Source: Saccharopolyspora thermophila (lineage in GTDB: Bacteria > Actinomycetota > Actinomycetes > Mycobacteriales > Pseudonocardiaceae). Taken from it: DNA of 64,000 bases. The translations under genes and the position numbers were made by a program. Shown piece by piece: positions 7,661 to 16,058 of the stretch. A model generated the notes under the pieces. That model worked only from the letters and a program-made list of their open reading frames with translations. It was not told the DNA's origin and did not search any database. Every line of letters begins with the position of its first letter. The stretch's first letter is position 1. Where the stretch lies: contig NZ_BMMT01000020.1 in NCBI RefSeq assembly GCF_014646075.1, positions 32,845 to 96,844 on the forward strand, given 5' to 3'.

Positions 7661-10074
7661 GCGCGCGGGAGTTCCACTCGCTGTTCTACACCGACTGCCG
7701 ACCCGGGCAGGGGCTGCGCGGTGGCGCCGGGTTCCAGTTCCAGGCCGTGTCGCCGGGCACCACCGACGAGATGATGAGTGTCGTGCAGCGGTCCGCGCTG
7801 TACGAGGCCCCGGTGGGCTGGATGCGGGAGAAACGCCCGGTCGCCGACTATCCGCCGTCGCTGGTCCACGTGCACGACGGTGTCTACGCCACGGCCCGCG
7901 GCATCTACCTGGGTGAAGAGGCGGGCGGGGTGCGCGAGGGCAACCAGTTCACCCACGCGCTGGCCACCGGCGACCCGCAGCTGTACGGGCCGATCCGCCC
8001 GGCCCAGCTGTGGGGCGCGTCCTGGTGGGCCGAGCGGCCCGCGCCGACCACGCAGTGCGATCCGGTACCGGCCGAGCCGGAGCCCGGTCCGTTGGGGGTG
8101 GCGGCGCTGCGGGAGTGGGTGCTGGGCCAGCCCGACGGCGAATCCTGGTTGCTGGCAGTGCATTCCGCGGTGGACCGGATGCACGAGCCGGATGCGCGGC
8201 GGGTGCTGTTCGTCAGCGCCGACGCGGAGGCCGCGGTGCGCTGGATCGCCGCGGCGACGCTGCTGCTGCCGCAGGAACGCGCGCTGCGCGTGGGTTTCCG
8301 GGTGTTCGCCACCAATCCGCAGTACAGCCGGCACGAGGTGCTGGCGGTGCACCCGGACTGGGCCGGGTCGCTGGCCGATCCGGCGCGCACCAACGACTTC
8401 GTGGTGTTCAACCTGGTGACCGGCGAGCACCGGCCGGTGGAGCCGACCGGTTCGGCCCGCCACTGGGTGCCGCGCTTCCTGCACGCCGACCCCTACGACG
8501 TGGTCGAGGCCGTCGAACTGGCGCACCAGTTCGCCCGCAACCGGGGCGAGGAGCTCCCGGCCGAGGCCGACCGGTTGGCCGCCGGGGTGCTGATGCTCGA
8601 CGAGCCGGTGCGGGACCAGGACTCGGCGCTGGTGCTGGCCGAGTGGCTGGCCTCGCCGCCCGCGGTGTCCGCGGCGGACGTGCTGGAACCGGTGCTGGAC
8701 GCGGTGCTGGCGAGTTCGCCGACGCTGCCGGTGCTCACCAGGCTCGCCGAGGCTGCCACCGACCAGGCCGGGCGGGTGCGGCTCGCGTTACTGCGCGCGG
8801 AGGTCGACGAGATCGTGCGTGGCACCCCACCGGACGACCGCACCCCGCTGTCACCGCGCCGGTGGACGCCCGAGGAGGCCGAACGGGCCTGCGAGCTGGT
8901 CGAGGCGGCGGCCGCGGCGGTGAGCCCGGAGCGGATGGACCGGCTGCTGCGCACCGCCACGCGGTTCGACGTCACGCCGCGGGTGGGCCGGTTCGGCGAC
9001 GCGGCGAGCGGTTTCGTCGCCTGGTGGGCGGACCACCCGCACACCTCGATCGACCCGACGCGCTGGACGTGCGGCCAGCAGGTGGTCGACCTGCTGCGCG
9101 ACGAGCTGTCCGCCCGGCTGGCGGGAGCGCGGGCCGAGGAGACGGCGGAGGCGATCCGGGACCGCTGGTGGACGCTGCTGGCTCCGACGATCAGCGACCC
9201 GTTCATGCCGCTGGACGCCGCGATCGCCGCCGCCGCGGTGGCCGCCGGAGGCGACGCGCGTCGCGACACCATCGCGCTGTTCCGCGCGCAGCTGCGCGCG
9301 TCCGAGGAACCCACCATCGGGCAGGTCGTGTGGGACGCGCTGTTCCGGCTGTCGCCGCCCACGATGGACGAGGTGGCGGAGTTCCTGTCGGCCCTGCCGT
9401 CCACCGCGGTCACCGACGCCCTGGCGCAGCGGGCCTTCGCGGTGCTGGAGAAGGCCACGGTGTCCGGCCGGTACCTGGACGTGCTGCGGATGCTCGGCCA
9501 CCACATCGGCGACCGCGAGAACCTCCGCAGGTTGTGGGAGGACGACAGCCGGTTGCGGTCCTGGCTGAGCGCCTTCCACCGACACCCGACCAGCCCGGAG
9601 AGCGGGGCCGGTGCGGTGCGGGACGTGTCGGAGCGCGTGTTCGCCGCCCGCGCCGCCGGGGTCGTGGCCGCGTTGCTGGACACCGCGCCGCAGACGGCGG
9701 TGGCCGCCGTCGAGGCCGCTGGTGCCGGGATGCAGCAGATGCTGGCGCACGAGTTGCCGCAGGCGTGGAACCGGGAGACGACGCCGCCGGGACGGCGGGA
9801 TCACGCGGTGGCGCTGGCGTTTCTCACCGCCTGGTCGGACAACGCCTCCGAGCAGGTGCGCGTGGCGTTCGACAAGGCCCTGGAACACTGGGCGGGCAAG
9901 CACAAGCAGACCGACTACCGGCGGATCAGCAAGCTGCTGCGCGCGGTGGACGCCGAAGCCGCGGCGGCCTGGCACGACTGGCTGAAGGACTTCGCACAGA
10001 AGAAACCCAAACCGGCCCGCACCCGCGAGGTCGCGCGTCTGCTGTTCGGCCGAAGAGGCGGGCGGGGGAAGTAG
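7657..10074 (+). CDS. GTPase-associated protein 1 (GAP1)-like
   Basis: 805 aa, starting in an ATGA overlap with the GTPase gene. The N-terminal 260 residues begin FHSLFYTDCRPGQGLRGG and contain GFQFQAVSPG, the start I associate with the GAP1-N domain. A middle domain follows, with EWVLGQPDGESWLLAV and later VLFVSADAEAAVRWIAAATLLLP. The remaining 500 residues are all-helical, repeat-like and end in a basic tail (KKPKPARTREVARLLFGRRGG). No nucleotide-binding motif is seen. In the family the protein is named for its genetic link to GTPases; GTPase-activating function has not been shown as far as I know. Here it lies exactly between two GTPase genes and abuts the second (stop 10072-10074, next ATG 10075). 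Likely the scaffold or regulator joining the two GTPases. Confidence 0.8.
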   Translation: MSAREFHSLFYTDCRPGQGLRGGAGFQFQAVSPGTTDEMMSVVQRSALYEAPVGWMREKRPVADYPPSLVHVHDGVYATARGIYLGEEAGGVREGNQFTHALATGDPQLYGPIRPAQLWGASWWAERPAPTTQCDPVPAEPEPGPLGVAALREWVLGQPDGESWLLAVHSAVDRMHEPDARRVLFVSADAEAAVRWIAAATLLLPQERALRVGFRVFATNPQYSRHEVLAVHPDWAGSLADPARTNDFVVFNLVTGEHRPVEPTGSARHWVPRFLHADPYDVVEAVELAHQFARNRGEELPAEADRLAAGVLMLDEPVRDQDSALVLAEWLASPPAVSAADVLEPVLDAVLASSPTLPVLTRLAEAATDQAGRVRLALLRAEVDEIVRGTPPDDRTPLSPRRWTPEEAERACELVEAAAAAVSPERMDRLLRTATRFDVTPRVGRFGDAASGFVAWWADHPHTSIDPTRWTCGQQVVDLLRDELSARLAGARAEETAEAIRDRWWTLLAPTISDPFMPLDAAIAAAAVAAGGDARRDTIALFRAQLRASEEPTIGQVVWDALFRLSPPTMDEVAEFLSALPSTAVTDALAQRAFAVLEKATVSGRYLDVLRMLGHHIGDRENLRRLWEDDSRLRSWLSAFHRHPTSPESGAGAVRDVSERVFAARAAGVVAALLDTAPQTAVAAVEAAGAGMQQMLAHELPQAWNRETTPPGRRDHAVALAFLTAWSDNASEQVRVAFDKALEHWAGKHKQTDYRRISKLLRAVDAEAAAAWHDWLKDFAQKKPKPARTREVARLLFGRRGGRGK

Positions 10075-11655
10075 ATGCAGTACCTCGTCGTCGCCCTCGT
10101 GGTGCTCGCGCTGGGGCTCTGCCTGGTGGGGCTGGTGCTCTACCTCGCTGCTCTGCTGGCGCCGCTGATGATGCTGTTCGGCGCCTGCGCGACGCTGGTC
10201 AACACCTGCCGGGTCCTGGTGGGCCGCGGGATCTGGCAACCGGTGCTGGTCACGCCGAACGACGTGGTCAACGGCACGGCCGGGTTGAAGCAGCGCGGCC
10301 CGTTCCCGCTCGATTACGCCTGGCCCGGCTACCAGGTCGCGCAATGGCGCCGCGACCTGGTGGCGCTGTGGCGCTGCTGCGCCGACTTCATCCGGCACGG
10401 CTGGTCGCGGGGGTTTGGCTACGGCCGGGGCAGCGACCTGCGCTGGGGGGCCATCGGGCTGACGGTGCTGCTGTGGACCCCGGTCACGCTGGGCGCGGCC
10501 CTCGGTGGGGCGGTGATGGTGGTCCTCGGCGCGGTCGTGCTCGGCATCTCCTGGGCCGCGTGGGGCACCCTGATCGGCTTCGAGCGCGGCTACGACACCA
10601 CCGTGCGGCGGCTGCGCAGGGCCCAGCCGAGCTGCGGGGTGTGCTTCCACGTGATGACCGTGCCCGCCTACCGCTGCGACGGGTGCCGGACGGTGCACCG
10701 CGACCTGCGGCCCGGGCTGCTGGGCGCGGTCTGGCGGCGGTGCGGGTGCGGTCAGCGGCTGCCGACGACCGTGCTGCGCGCATCCCGGCGGCTGGAGGCG
10801 CTGTGCCAGCGCTGCGACCGGCCGCTGCAGGCGCGGTCCGGCGCGGTCACCGACATCCGGCTGCCGGTGTTCGGCCCGGTGTCGGCGGGCAAGACCCGCC
10901 TGGTGTACGCGGGTCTGGTCGCGTTGCGGGATCGGGCTGCCGCCGAGGGCGCCGTGATGGCCTTCGACGACGACACCAGCCGCCAGGCGTTCGAGCACGG
11001 CGCGCAGCTGATCGCCACCGGTGGTGACACCGCGAAGACCCCGGCCGGGCAGCTGCCGCCCGCCATCACCGCCCGGTTCCGCCGCGGTCAGTCCGACAAG
11101 GACGCCGACCAGGCGCTGCTGCACCTGTTCGACGCGGCCGGCGAGTTCTACGCCAACCGCGACGACAACAGCGAACTGGAGTTCCTCGACCACGCCGGGG
11201 GACTGGTGTTCGTGGTCGACCCGTTCGCCGTCGCGTGGGTGCGCGACCAGCTCGGCGGGGCCCTGCAGGACCGGCTGGCGCAGGCGCATCCGGCCACCGG
11301 CGACCCGGACGAGGTCTACCAGGTGACGGCCCGCCGCCTGCAGGACTTCGGCGTGGACACCCGGCGCAAGGCGTTGGCGATCGCCGTGGTGAAGGCCGAC
11401 CTGCTGACCGACCTGCCGTGGGCCGCCGACCTGTGCGCAGGAGCGGTGCGCGACTGGCTGACCACCGCGGGCCTGGACAACCTGGTGCTGCAGGCGGAAC
11501 GCGACTTCGGGGAGGTGCGCTACTTCGTGGTGTCCTCGGTCACCGGGGTCCACCCGGGCAGCAGGATGTCCCCGGCCGAGCCGTTCGTGTGGCTGCTGGA
11601 CCGCGGCGGTTTCGCCCTGGGACGAGACGAGCAGCAGACCCGGGAGCCCGCATGA
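10075..11655 (+). CDS. Membrane-anchored zinc-ribbon GTPase
   Basis: 526 aa. An N-terminal transmembrane segment spans about residues 3-40, and a second hydrophobic stretch about 125-165 (LRWGAIGLTVLLWTPVTLGA onward). Cys-rich zinc ribbons follow (CGVC, CDGC, CGCG, CQRC; about 185-255). The GTPase domain has Walker A GPVSAGKT at 267-274, DxxG at D353-G356 (LFDAAGEF) and VKAD at 439-442 in the place of NKxD, so the Asn is replaced by Val. It is related to the soluble GTPase encoded at 6482-7660 but is more divergent and membrane-bound. The start directly abuts the GAP1-like stop. It probably tethers the GTPase-GAP1 complex to the inner face of the membrane. Nucleotide specificity may be relaxed given the altered base motif. 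Confidence 0.8.
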   Translation: MQYLVVALVVLALGLCLVGLVLYLAALLAPLMMLFGACATLVNTCRVLVGRGIWQPVLVTPNDVVNGTAGLKQRGPFPLDYAWPGYQVAQWRRDLVALWRCCADFIRHGWSRGFGYGRGSDLRWGAIGLTVLLWTPVTLGAALGGAVMVVLGAVVLGISWAAWGTLIGFERGYDTTVRRLRRAQPSCGVCFHVMTVPAYRCDGCRTVHRDLRPGLLGAVWRRCGCGQRLPTTVLRASRRLEALCQRCDRPLQARSGAVTDIRLPVFGPVSAGKTRLVYAGLVALRDRAAAEGAVMAFDDDTSRQAFEHGAQLIATGGDTAKTPAGQLPPAITARFRRGQSDKDADQALLHLFDAAGEFYANRDDNSELEFLDHAGGLVFVVDPFAVAWVRDQLGGALQDRLAQAHPATGDPDEVYQVTARRLQDFGVDTRRKALAIAVVKADLLTDLPWAADLCAGAVRDWLTTAGLDNLVLQAERDFGEVRYFVVSSVTGVHPGSRMSPAEPFVWLLDRGGFALGRDEQQTREPA

Positions 11656-11792
11656 GCATCCGCCCACCGACCCACTACCGTGTCCACCGCTGGATCCTGG
11701 CCGTGCTGGCGGCCATCCTGGTGGCGTTGTCCGTTCTGTTGGTCGGCTCCGACCTCTCCGAGTTCGCGACGGGTCTGCTGACCGATGGGTGA
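11652..11792 (+). CDS. 46-aa single-pass membrane peptide
   Basis: 46 residues with one strongly hydrophobic helix (WILAVLAAILVALSVLLVG) after a basic start, so probably N-in. The ATG overlaps the stop of the membrane GTPase (ATGA at 11652-11655), and the stop overlaps the start of the next Hsp70 gene, so it is embedded in the operon with coupled translation at both ends. No family recognised. Size and position suggest an accessory subunit of the membrane GTPase, or a holin-like or toxic peptide. The ORF is supported by overlaps and composition only. Confidence 0.6.
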   Translation: MSIRPPTHYRVHRWILAVLAAILVALSVLLVGSDLSEFATGLLTDG

Positions 11793-13296
11793 GGAACTCG
11801 TCCTGGGCATCGACCTCGGCACCACCTGCTCTGCGGTGGCCACTGTGGACAGTGGTGGTGTCGCGGTGATCCGCAACCGGCTGGGCGAGCTCACCACACC
11901 GTCGGTCGTGCACTTCGCCGCGGCCGACACCGCGGTGGTGGGTGCGGCGGCGCAGCACAGCGCGGACCCGGACAACACCGTGGCGCTCATCAAGCGCCGG
12001 ATGGGAACCGAGTTCGAGCTGGAGTTCCACGGCGTCCGCCACACGCCGGAATCCGTGTCCGCGCTGATCCTGCGCAGCCTCGTCGACGACGCCGTCGCCG
12101 AACTCGGCCCGCACCGCACCGTCCGCGCGGTGATCACCGTCCCGGCCTACTTCGGCATCCGGGAACGGGAAGCGACGTTGCAGGCGGCGCACCTGGCCGG
12201 GATCGAGGTGCTGGAGGTGCTCAGCGAACCCATCGCGGCGGCCCTGCATTACACCGGGGGATACCGGCGGGAACCACCGGACGCTCCGGGGACGTGCGCA
12301 GCCGCACCGGCGCCGTGCTCGTCTACGACCTCGGTGGCGGCACCTTCGACACCACGGTGCTGCGCACGGGCGTTGACGGCGTGCACGTCGTCGCCACCGA
12401 CGGCGACAGCCGACTGGGCGGGGCCGACTGGAACGAACGCATCCGCGAGCACCTCGCCGCCGCCTTCGTCCGCGAGTTCCCGGCCGCCGACCCGGACGAC
12501 GAGGAGTTCCGCCTGCACCTGCAGGATGCCAGCGAGCAGGTCAAACGCCAGCTCAGCGCGGTGACGAGCCGCCGGGTTGCGTTGTGCTGCGGGGACGACG
12601 CGATGACCGTCGAACTCGACCGCGCCACCCTCGACGAGCTCGGCGCGGACCTGGTGGACCGCACGCTGCGGATCGTCGACCGGGTGCTGGCCGCGGCCGC
12701 CGAGAAGGGCGTGACCAACATCGACGAGGTCCTGCTCGTCGGTGGCGCGACGCGGCTGCCGGCGATTTCGCGGGCGGTGCACCAGCACCTCGGCCTCGCC
12801 CCGAAGACCGCCGACCCCGATCTGGCGGTCGTCTGCGGCGCCGCCCTCGCGCACCACCGCGGCGGTCGTGCCGCGCAGCTTCGGCCTGCTGCTTCAGGAC
12901 AGTTACCGCGAGGACGGACGGTCGTTCGTCCAGCATCTGGTGCACCGCAACGAGCCCCTGCCCGCAGTGGCCACCGGCCGCTTCGCCACCGTCCTCAACG
13001 GCCAGCGATCGGTCCGCATCCAGGTGTTCGAGCAGTCCGGGGACGTCCCGTCACCCGAGGTGGCGCATAACCGCCGGGTGCTCGACGGCGAGTTCACCGG
13101 ACTGCCGGACCTGCCCGCTGGTGCGGTGATCGAGGTGACGCTGCGGGTCAGCGCCGACGGACTGCTCTCGGTCACCGCGCGGGAACCGCTCAGCGGCGCC
13201 GCGCTGGAACTGTCGGCCTATGTGGACGGTGTGGTCGACGCCGCGGCCAGCCGGGAACTGGCGGGCACCATCGCGGGCCTGACGGTGCGCTGCTGA
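11785..13296 (+). pseudogene. Hsp70/DnaK-family protein copy 2, interrupted by two compensating frameshifts
   Basis: The N-terminal third reads in one frame from 11785 (GIDLGTTCSAVA through PIAAALHYTG). Hsp70 homology then moves to another frame at 12294 onward (VLVYDLGGGTFDTTV, DEVLLVGGATRLP, LAVVCGAALAH) and returns to the first frame from about 12860 (VVPRSFGLLL to the stop at 13296). The first break is at a five-G run, 12256-12260; one extra G would restore the frame. The second is near 12851-12857, where one base is in excess. With both repaired the product is about 503 aa, again lacking the lid and also most of the 50-residue segment between GAAL and VLPxxFG seen in copy 1. Possible causes are assembly errors, a true pseudogene or recoding. 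All regions still look coding, so decay, if real, is recent. Confidence 0.8.
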
Positions 13297-13310
13297 CCAG
13301 GGGAGGGCCG

Positions 13311-13937
13311 ATGAGTTCGTGGACGCGCCGCCGGTTCGACGGGGTGGGGCTGACCCAGTCGCCGCCCGGACCGCACCTGGCAGCTCTGCAGGCCCGGTAC
13401 GGTGGACACGTCCTGCTGTGCATCGACGTGAGCTACTCGATGTCCGGCGACCTGCTTCGGCGGGCCATCGCGGGCGGTGAGAAGTTCCTCGCCGAGGCCA
13501 CCGCCGCGCACTACGCGGCGGGCCTGGTGCTGTGGGCCGAGGAGGTCCGGCAGTTCGTGCCCCCGGAAGCCGGGACCGAAACAGCGCTTTCCGTGCTGCG
13601 GAAAGCCGCGGCGGGCGGCGGGACGCGGCTGTCCCCGGCGCTGGAACGCGGCATCGAGGTGCTGGCGAACCGCTCCGGCGATCGAGTGATGTGCATTTTC
13701 AGCGACGGCGAACTCGCCGACCACCGCGAAGCCCGCGAACTCGCCCGGAAAGCCTGTGCGCTGGGCATTCGCATCATCGTCCGCGGGCTCGGCCGGGCCG
13801 CGGCGACGTCGCTGGCGGACCTGGCCTGCCCCGGGGTGGCGGACGCAGAACAGCGGATCGATGACGCGACCGGCGTCACCTCCGGCATCGCCTCGATGGC
13901 TGCCGGCCTCTCACTCCGCGGGAAACCCAGCGACTGA
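13311..13937 (+). CDS. Von Willebrand factor A (VWA) domain protein
   Basis: 208 aa, start ATG after a GGGGAGGG ribosome site and 14 nt after the preceding Hsp70 stop. VLLCIDVSYSMSG gives the MIDAS motif DxSxS with D39; a Thr in GGGTRLSPAL and an Asp in CIFSDGELAD supply the other metal-site positions, so the metal site looks intact. There is no signal peptide or membrane helix, so it is cytoplasmic. VWA proteins paired with ATPases or GTPases commonly act as metal-dependent adaptors that hold substrates or partners. It is the last gene of the plus-strand operon; a short inverted repeat (GGGTGA at 13940-13945, TCACCC at 13952-13957) follows the stop. Confidence 0.85.
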   Translation: MSSWTRRRFDGVGLTQSPPGPHLAALQARYGGHVLLCIDVSYSMSGDLLRRAIAGGEKFLAEATAAHYAAGLVLWAEEVRQFVPPEAGTETALSVLRKAAAGGGTRLSPALERGIEVLANRSGDRVMCIFSDGELADHREARELARKACALGIRIIVRGLGRAAATSLADLACPGVADAEQRIDDATGVTSGIASMAAGLSLRGKPSD

Positions 13938-14119
13938 AGGGGTGATCCGCTTCACCCATGGTGTAGGGCTGGTCACGTTGTGATAACGATGAAGGTCAGG
14001 AAGTGGATACTCGGGGTAGAGGTCTGCCGCGCACAACGATCCGGGCACAACCGACGGCGGTCGTTCGCGGCACACCGGAGCCGGGGGTCCCCAGGAACAC
14101 GGGTGTCTGGAGGTTGGCG

Positions 14120-14728
14120 ATGATCGCGGCGCTGAAAGCGCACGCAACATGGTTGGTCAATGCACTCGGCATGTCGCGGAACCCGCTGCGCAGGCCGATC
14201 GACCGGGCGGCAGCCGCGATCTCGCTGCTGCTGCTCACCGCGGCGGTCGTGGTCGTCCCGGTCTCGGCCCTGTTCGGCGTGTCGCTGCACGAGAACCTCA
14301 CCCAGCGGGCGGCGTACGCCGCGCAGACCACCCACCGGGTGGACGCGGTTTTGACCACCGCCCCCACCATGAGCGTCCCGGTCTCCGAGGTCTACACGCA
14401 GGACTCCATCAGCTCCACCGCGGTCGTCGAGTGGCGCACCGACCAGGGTACGCGCACCGCCACGATGCAGGTCCCCGCGAACGCCGCCCCCGGCGACACC
14501 GTGCCGCTGTGGATCGACCAGGCGGGCAACCGGGTGCCCCCGCCGCCGACACCCGGTTCGGTCACCGTCTCCGCCGTCTTCGCCGCCCTGCTCCTGCTGC
14601 TGGTCCTCGAACTCGGCTGCTTCGCCCTCATCTCCGCGACCCAGCGCCTGGCCCGCCGGATCGGCATGCGTGCCTGGGAACGCGAGTGGGCGTTCCTGCA
14701 GCGAGGGGGCACCTGGTCCCAACGCTGA
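14120..14728 (+). CDS. Rv1733c-like two-helix membrane protein
   Basis: 202 aa from the ATG at 14120, which has a GGAGG site at 14109-14113; the longer in-frame start at 14003 is less likely. Architecture: a basic N-terminus with NPLRRPIDR, a first transmembrane helix (about 37-60), an extracytoplasmic domain of about 100 residues (RTATMQVPANAAPGDTVPLW), a second helix (about 155-180) and a short cytoplasmic tail with WEREWA. This matches the actinobacterial Rv1733c family of unknown function, where the pattern dG..t..P is repeated. It lies between the two arms of the island, separated from the VWA gene by 182 bp and ending tail-to-tail with the RES gene. It may be a bystander or a membrane component. 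Confidence 0.75.
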   Translation: MIAALKAHATWLVNALGMSRNPLRRPIDRAAAAISLLLLTAAVVVVPVSALFGVSLHENLTQRAAYAAQTTHRVDAVLTTAPTMSVPVSEVYTQDSISSTAVVEWRTDQGTRTATMQVPANAAPGDTVPLWIDQAGNRVPPPPTPGSVTVSAVFAALLLLLVLELGCFALISATQRLARRIGMRAWEREWAFLQRGGTWSQR

Positions 14729-14747
14729 CCGCGGACCCAGCGGTCAG
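14725..14747. terminator. Bidirectional hairpin between convergent genes
   Basis: Inverted repeat CTGACCGC at 14725-14732 and GCGGTCAG at 14740-14747 with a 7-nt loop. It overlaps the stop codons of both convergent genes, so it can serve both strands. No T-tract. Confidence 0.6.
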
Positions 14748-15406
14748 GCCGGTTTCGGGGCGACGACCGCGCGGTAGGGCGCCAGCATCCGGTTCAACCA
14801 CGCCTCGCCGATCGGGGTGTCCAGGTCGATCTGCAGCTCCGGGTCCTCGCCGTCCAGACCGTCCGCGCCGCAGCGGTCCCCGAACAGCACGATCGCCGGG
14901 TTGCCGGTGTCTCGTTTGGACGGCCAGATCAGCCCGTCCGCCCACTGTGCCTGAGCCCGGATCCACGCCGCCCACCGCCGGGTCAGCTCGTAGGCTTCGC
15001 GGCCCTCCGCGTCGACCAGCCACGAATCCTGCGCCACCGCCGCTAGGTCCGGGCCGGTGAGCAGGCTGACCAGATTCAACTCCCGCGCGGTGCGCACCGC
15101 GCTGAGGCGCTTTTCGGCGATCTGCATCCGCCGGATCAGCCGCTGCCCGTCGTGGCCGAACCCGAGGTTGCGCAGCAGCACCTCGGCGAGCGCGGTCGTC
15201 GCGTGCAGCGCCGCGTAGTAGCTGGGGAACGGGTCGGCGGCGGTGCCGTCGAACCGGCCGCCGGGCGAATCCGCGCCAACCTGGGCGGGTTTGAACTCGG
15301 TGGCGCCACGCTCGCGGTGGTGCACCCGGAACAGCGTGGTGTCGGCGGGCAGCACGTACTTGGTGGGGTTGGCCTGAAACGACTGCGGTGGTGTGGCCTG
15401 CGGCAC
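14744..15406 (-). CDS. RES-domain protein (NAD-degrading toxin family)
   Basis: 220 aa, GTG start at 15406 one nucleotide after the stop of the upstream gene. The RES fold signature is present: TLFRVHHRERGATEF with the conserved Arg, GGRFD, SYYAALHATTALAEVLLRN with the conserved Tyr and Glu, and a later LIWPSKRDTGNPAIVLFGDR with the Ser region. RES toxins such as M. tuberculosis MbcT degrade NAD+ by phosphorolysis or hydrolysis and arrest the cell; this is family knowledge, not shown here. The upstream gene carries a matching antitoxin-type C-terminus, and both lie in an operon with an Hsp70 and a CHAT gene, which is not the usual two-gene setting. Likely an effector of the island. Confidence 0.85.
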   Translation of the reverse strand: MPQATPPQSFQANPTKYVLPADTTLFRVHHRERGATEFKPAQVGADSPGGRFDGTAADPFPSYYAALHATTALAEVLLRNLGFGHDGQRLIRRMQIAEKRLSAVRTARELNLVSLLTGPDLAAVAQDSWLVDAEGREAYELTRRWAAWIRAQAQWADGLIWPSKRDTGNPAIVLFGDRCGADGLDGEDPELQIDLDTPIGEAWLNRMLAPYRAVVAPKPA

Positions 15407-15407
15407 C

Positions 15408-16046
15408 TCACACCTCCGCCGAGTCGACGCGGGCCGCGTCGATGAGCACGTCGGCGCCGACCTCGTCGATCAGCTCCGCCGGCACACCGCCGAGCCACGG
15501 GTTGGACCCCAGCCACCAGTCCGCCGCACCCCACGGGTCGTCCGCGGCGTGCAGGTACCGGTTCACGGTGCGCACCAGCTCCCGCGGCACACCGGAGGCG
15601 TCGAACTGGAACGCGGGCCACCGGCTGCCGCCGTCCTCGCCGGGCAACCGGATCAGATCCGGGTCCGCCGGGTCGCCGCCGGCGGCACGGATCCACTGCT
15701 CGTCCACGGAATCCACGCCGCGCAGCCGTGCCAGCGACAGCTCCGCGCCCGGCGCGGACTCGGTGACCCGGTCGCGCAGGTCGGTGCTCAACCGCTGCCA
15801 GTCCACCTGGGGGCGCCGGAACCGCGACTCGGGTTCGGCCAGCGCCCGCCGCACCGGATGCGTCACCGGCAGCGCGTCGCCGAGCAGCGACGCGATGTCC
15901 TCGGCGACCAGCGCCGCCGTCCCGGTGTCGGCGTCCTGCAGCTCCGCGACCAGCGCCACCAGCCGGGTGAACGTGTCGGGGTCGAGCCGGTCGGCGACCT
16001 CGTTCCACCCGGCGGCGAGCGCGTCCAGCATCTTCTGCTGACTCAC
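15408..16046 (-). CDS. Antitoxin-like protein with MbcA/ParS/Xre toxin-binding type C-terminus
   Basis: 212 aa, GTG start at 16046 after AGGAGGTTGCC. The N-terminal half is acidic and helical, without a convincing helix-turn-helix. The C-terminal 60 residues contain RWPAFQFDASGVP, then DDPWGAADWWLGSNPWLGG with P-A-E-L-I, the layout of the DUF2384/MbcA-ParS-Xre toxin-binding domain that blocks the RES active site in RES-Xre pairs. It ends 1 nt before the RES start, as expected for co-translated toxin and antitoxin. The missing DNA-binding domain means it may not autoregulate, leaving control to the wider operon. It begins 12 nt after the Hsp70 stop. Function inferred from C-terminal motif and position. 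Confidence 0.72.
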   Translation of the reverse strand: MSQQKMLDALAAGWNEVADRLDPDTFTRLVALVAELQDADTGTAALVAEDIASLLGDALPVTHPVRRALAEPESRFRRPQVDWQRLSTDLRDRVTESAPGAELSLARLRGVDSVDEQWIRAAGGDPADPDLIRLPGEDGGSRWPAFQFDASGVPRELVRTVNRYLHAADDPWGAADWWLGSNPWLGGVPAELIDEVGADVLIDAARVDSAEV

Positions 16047-16058
16047 CGCGGCAACCTC

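Noticed and set aside
8851..12249. 1132-codon open frame on the minus strand
   Set aside because: It is a shadow of the GAP1-like, GTPase and Hsp70 genes; the composition is His/Gln/Arg-rich without any domain, and the real frames carry clear motifs.
11785..13296. Programmed ribosomal frameshifting in the second Hsp70
   Set aside because: The five-G run is not a classic slippery site with a downstream structure I can see, and a second opposite shift would also be needed; kept only as a minor alternative.
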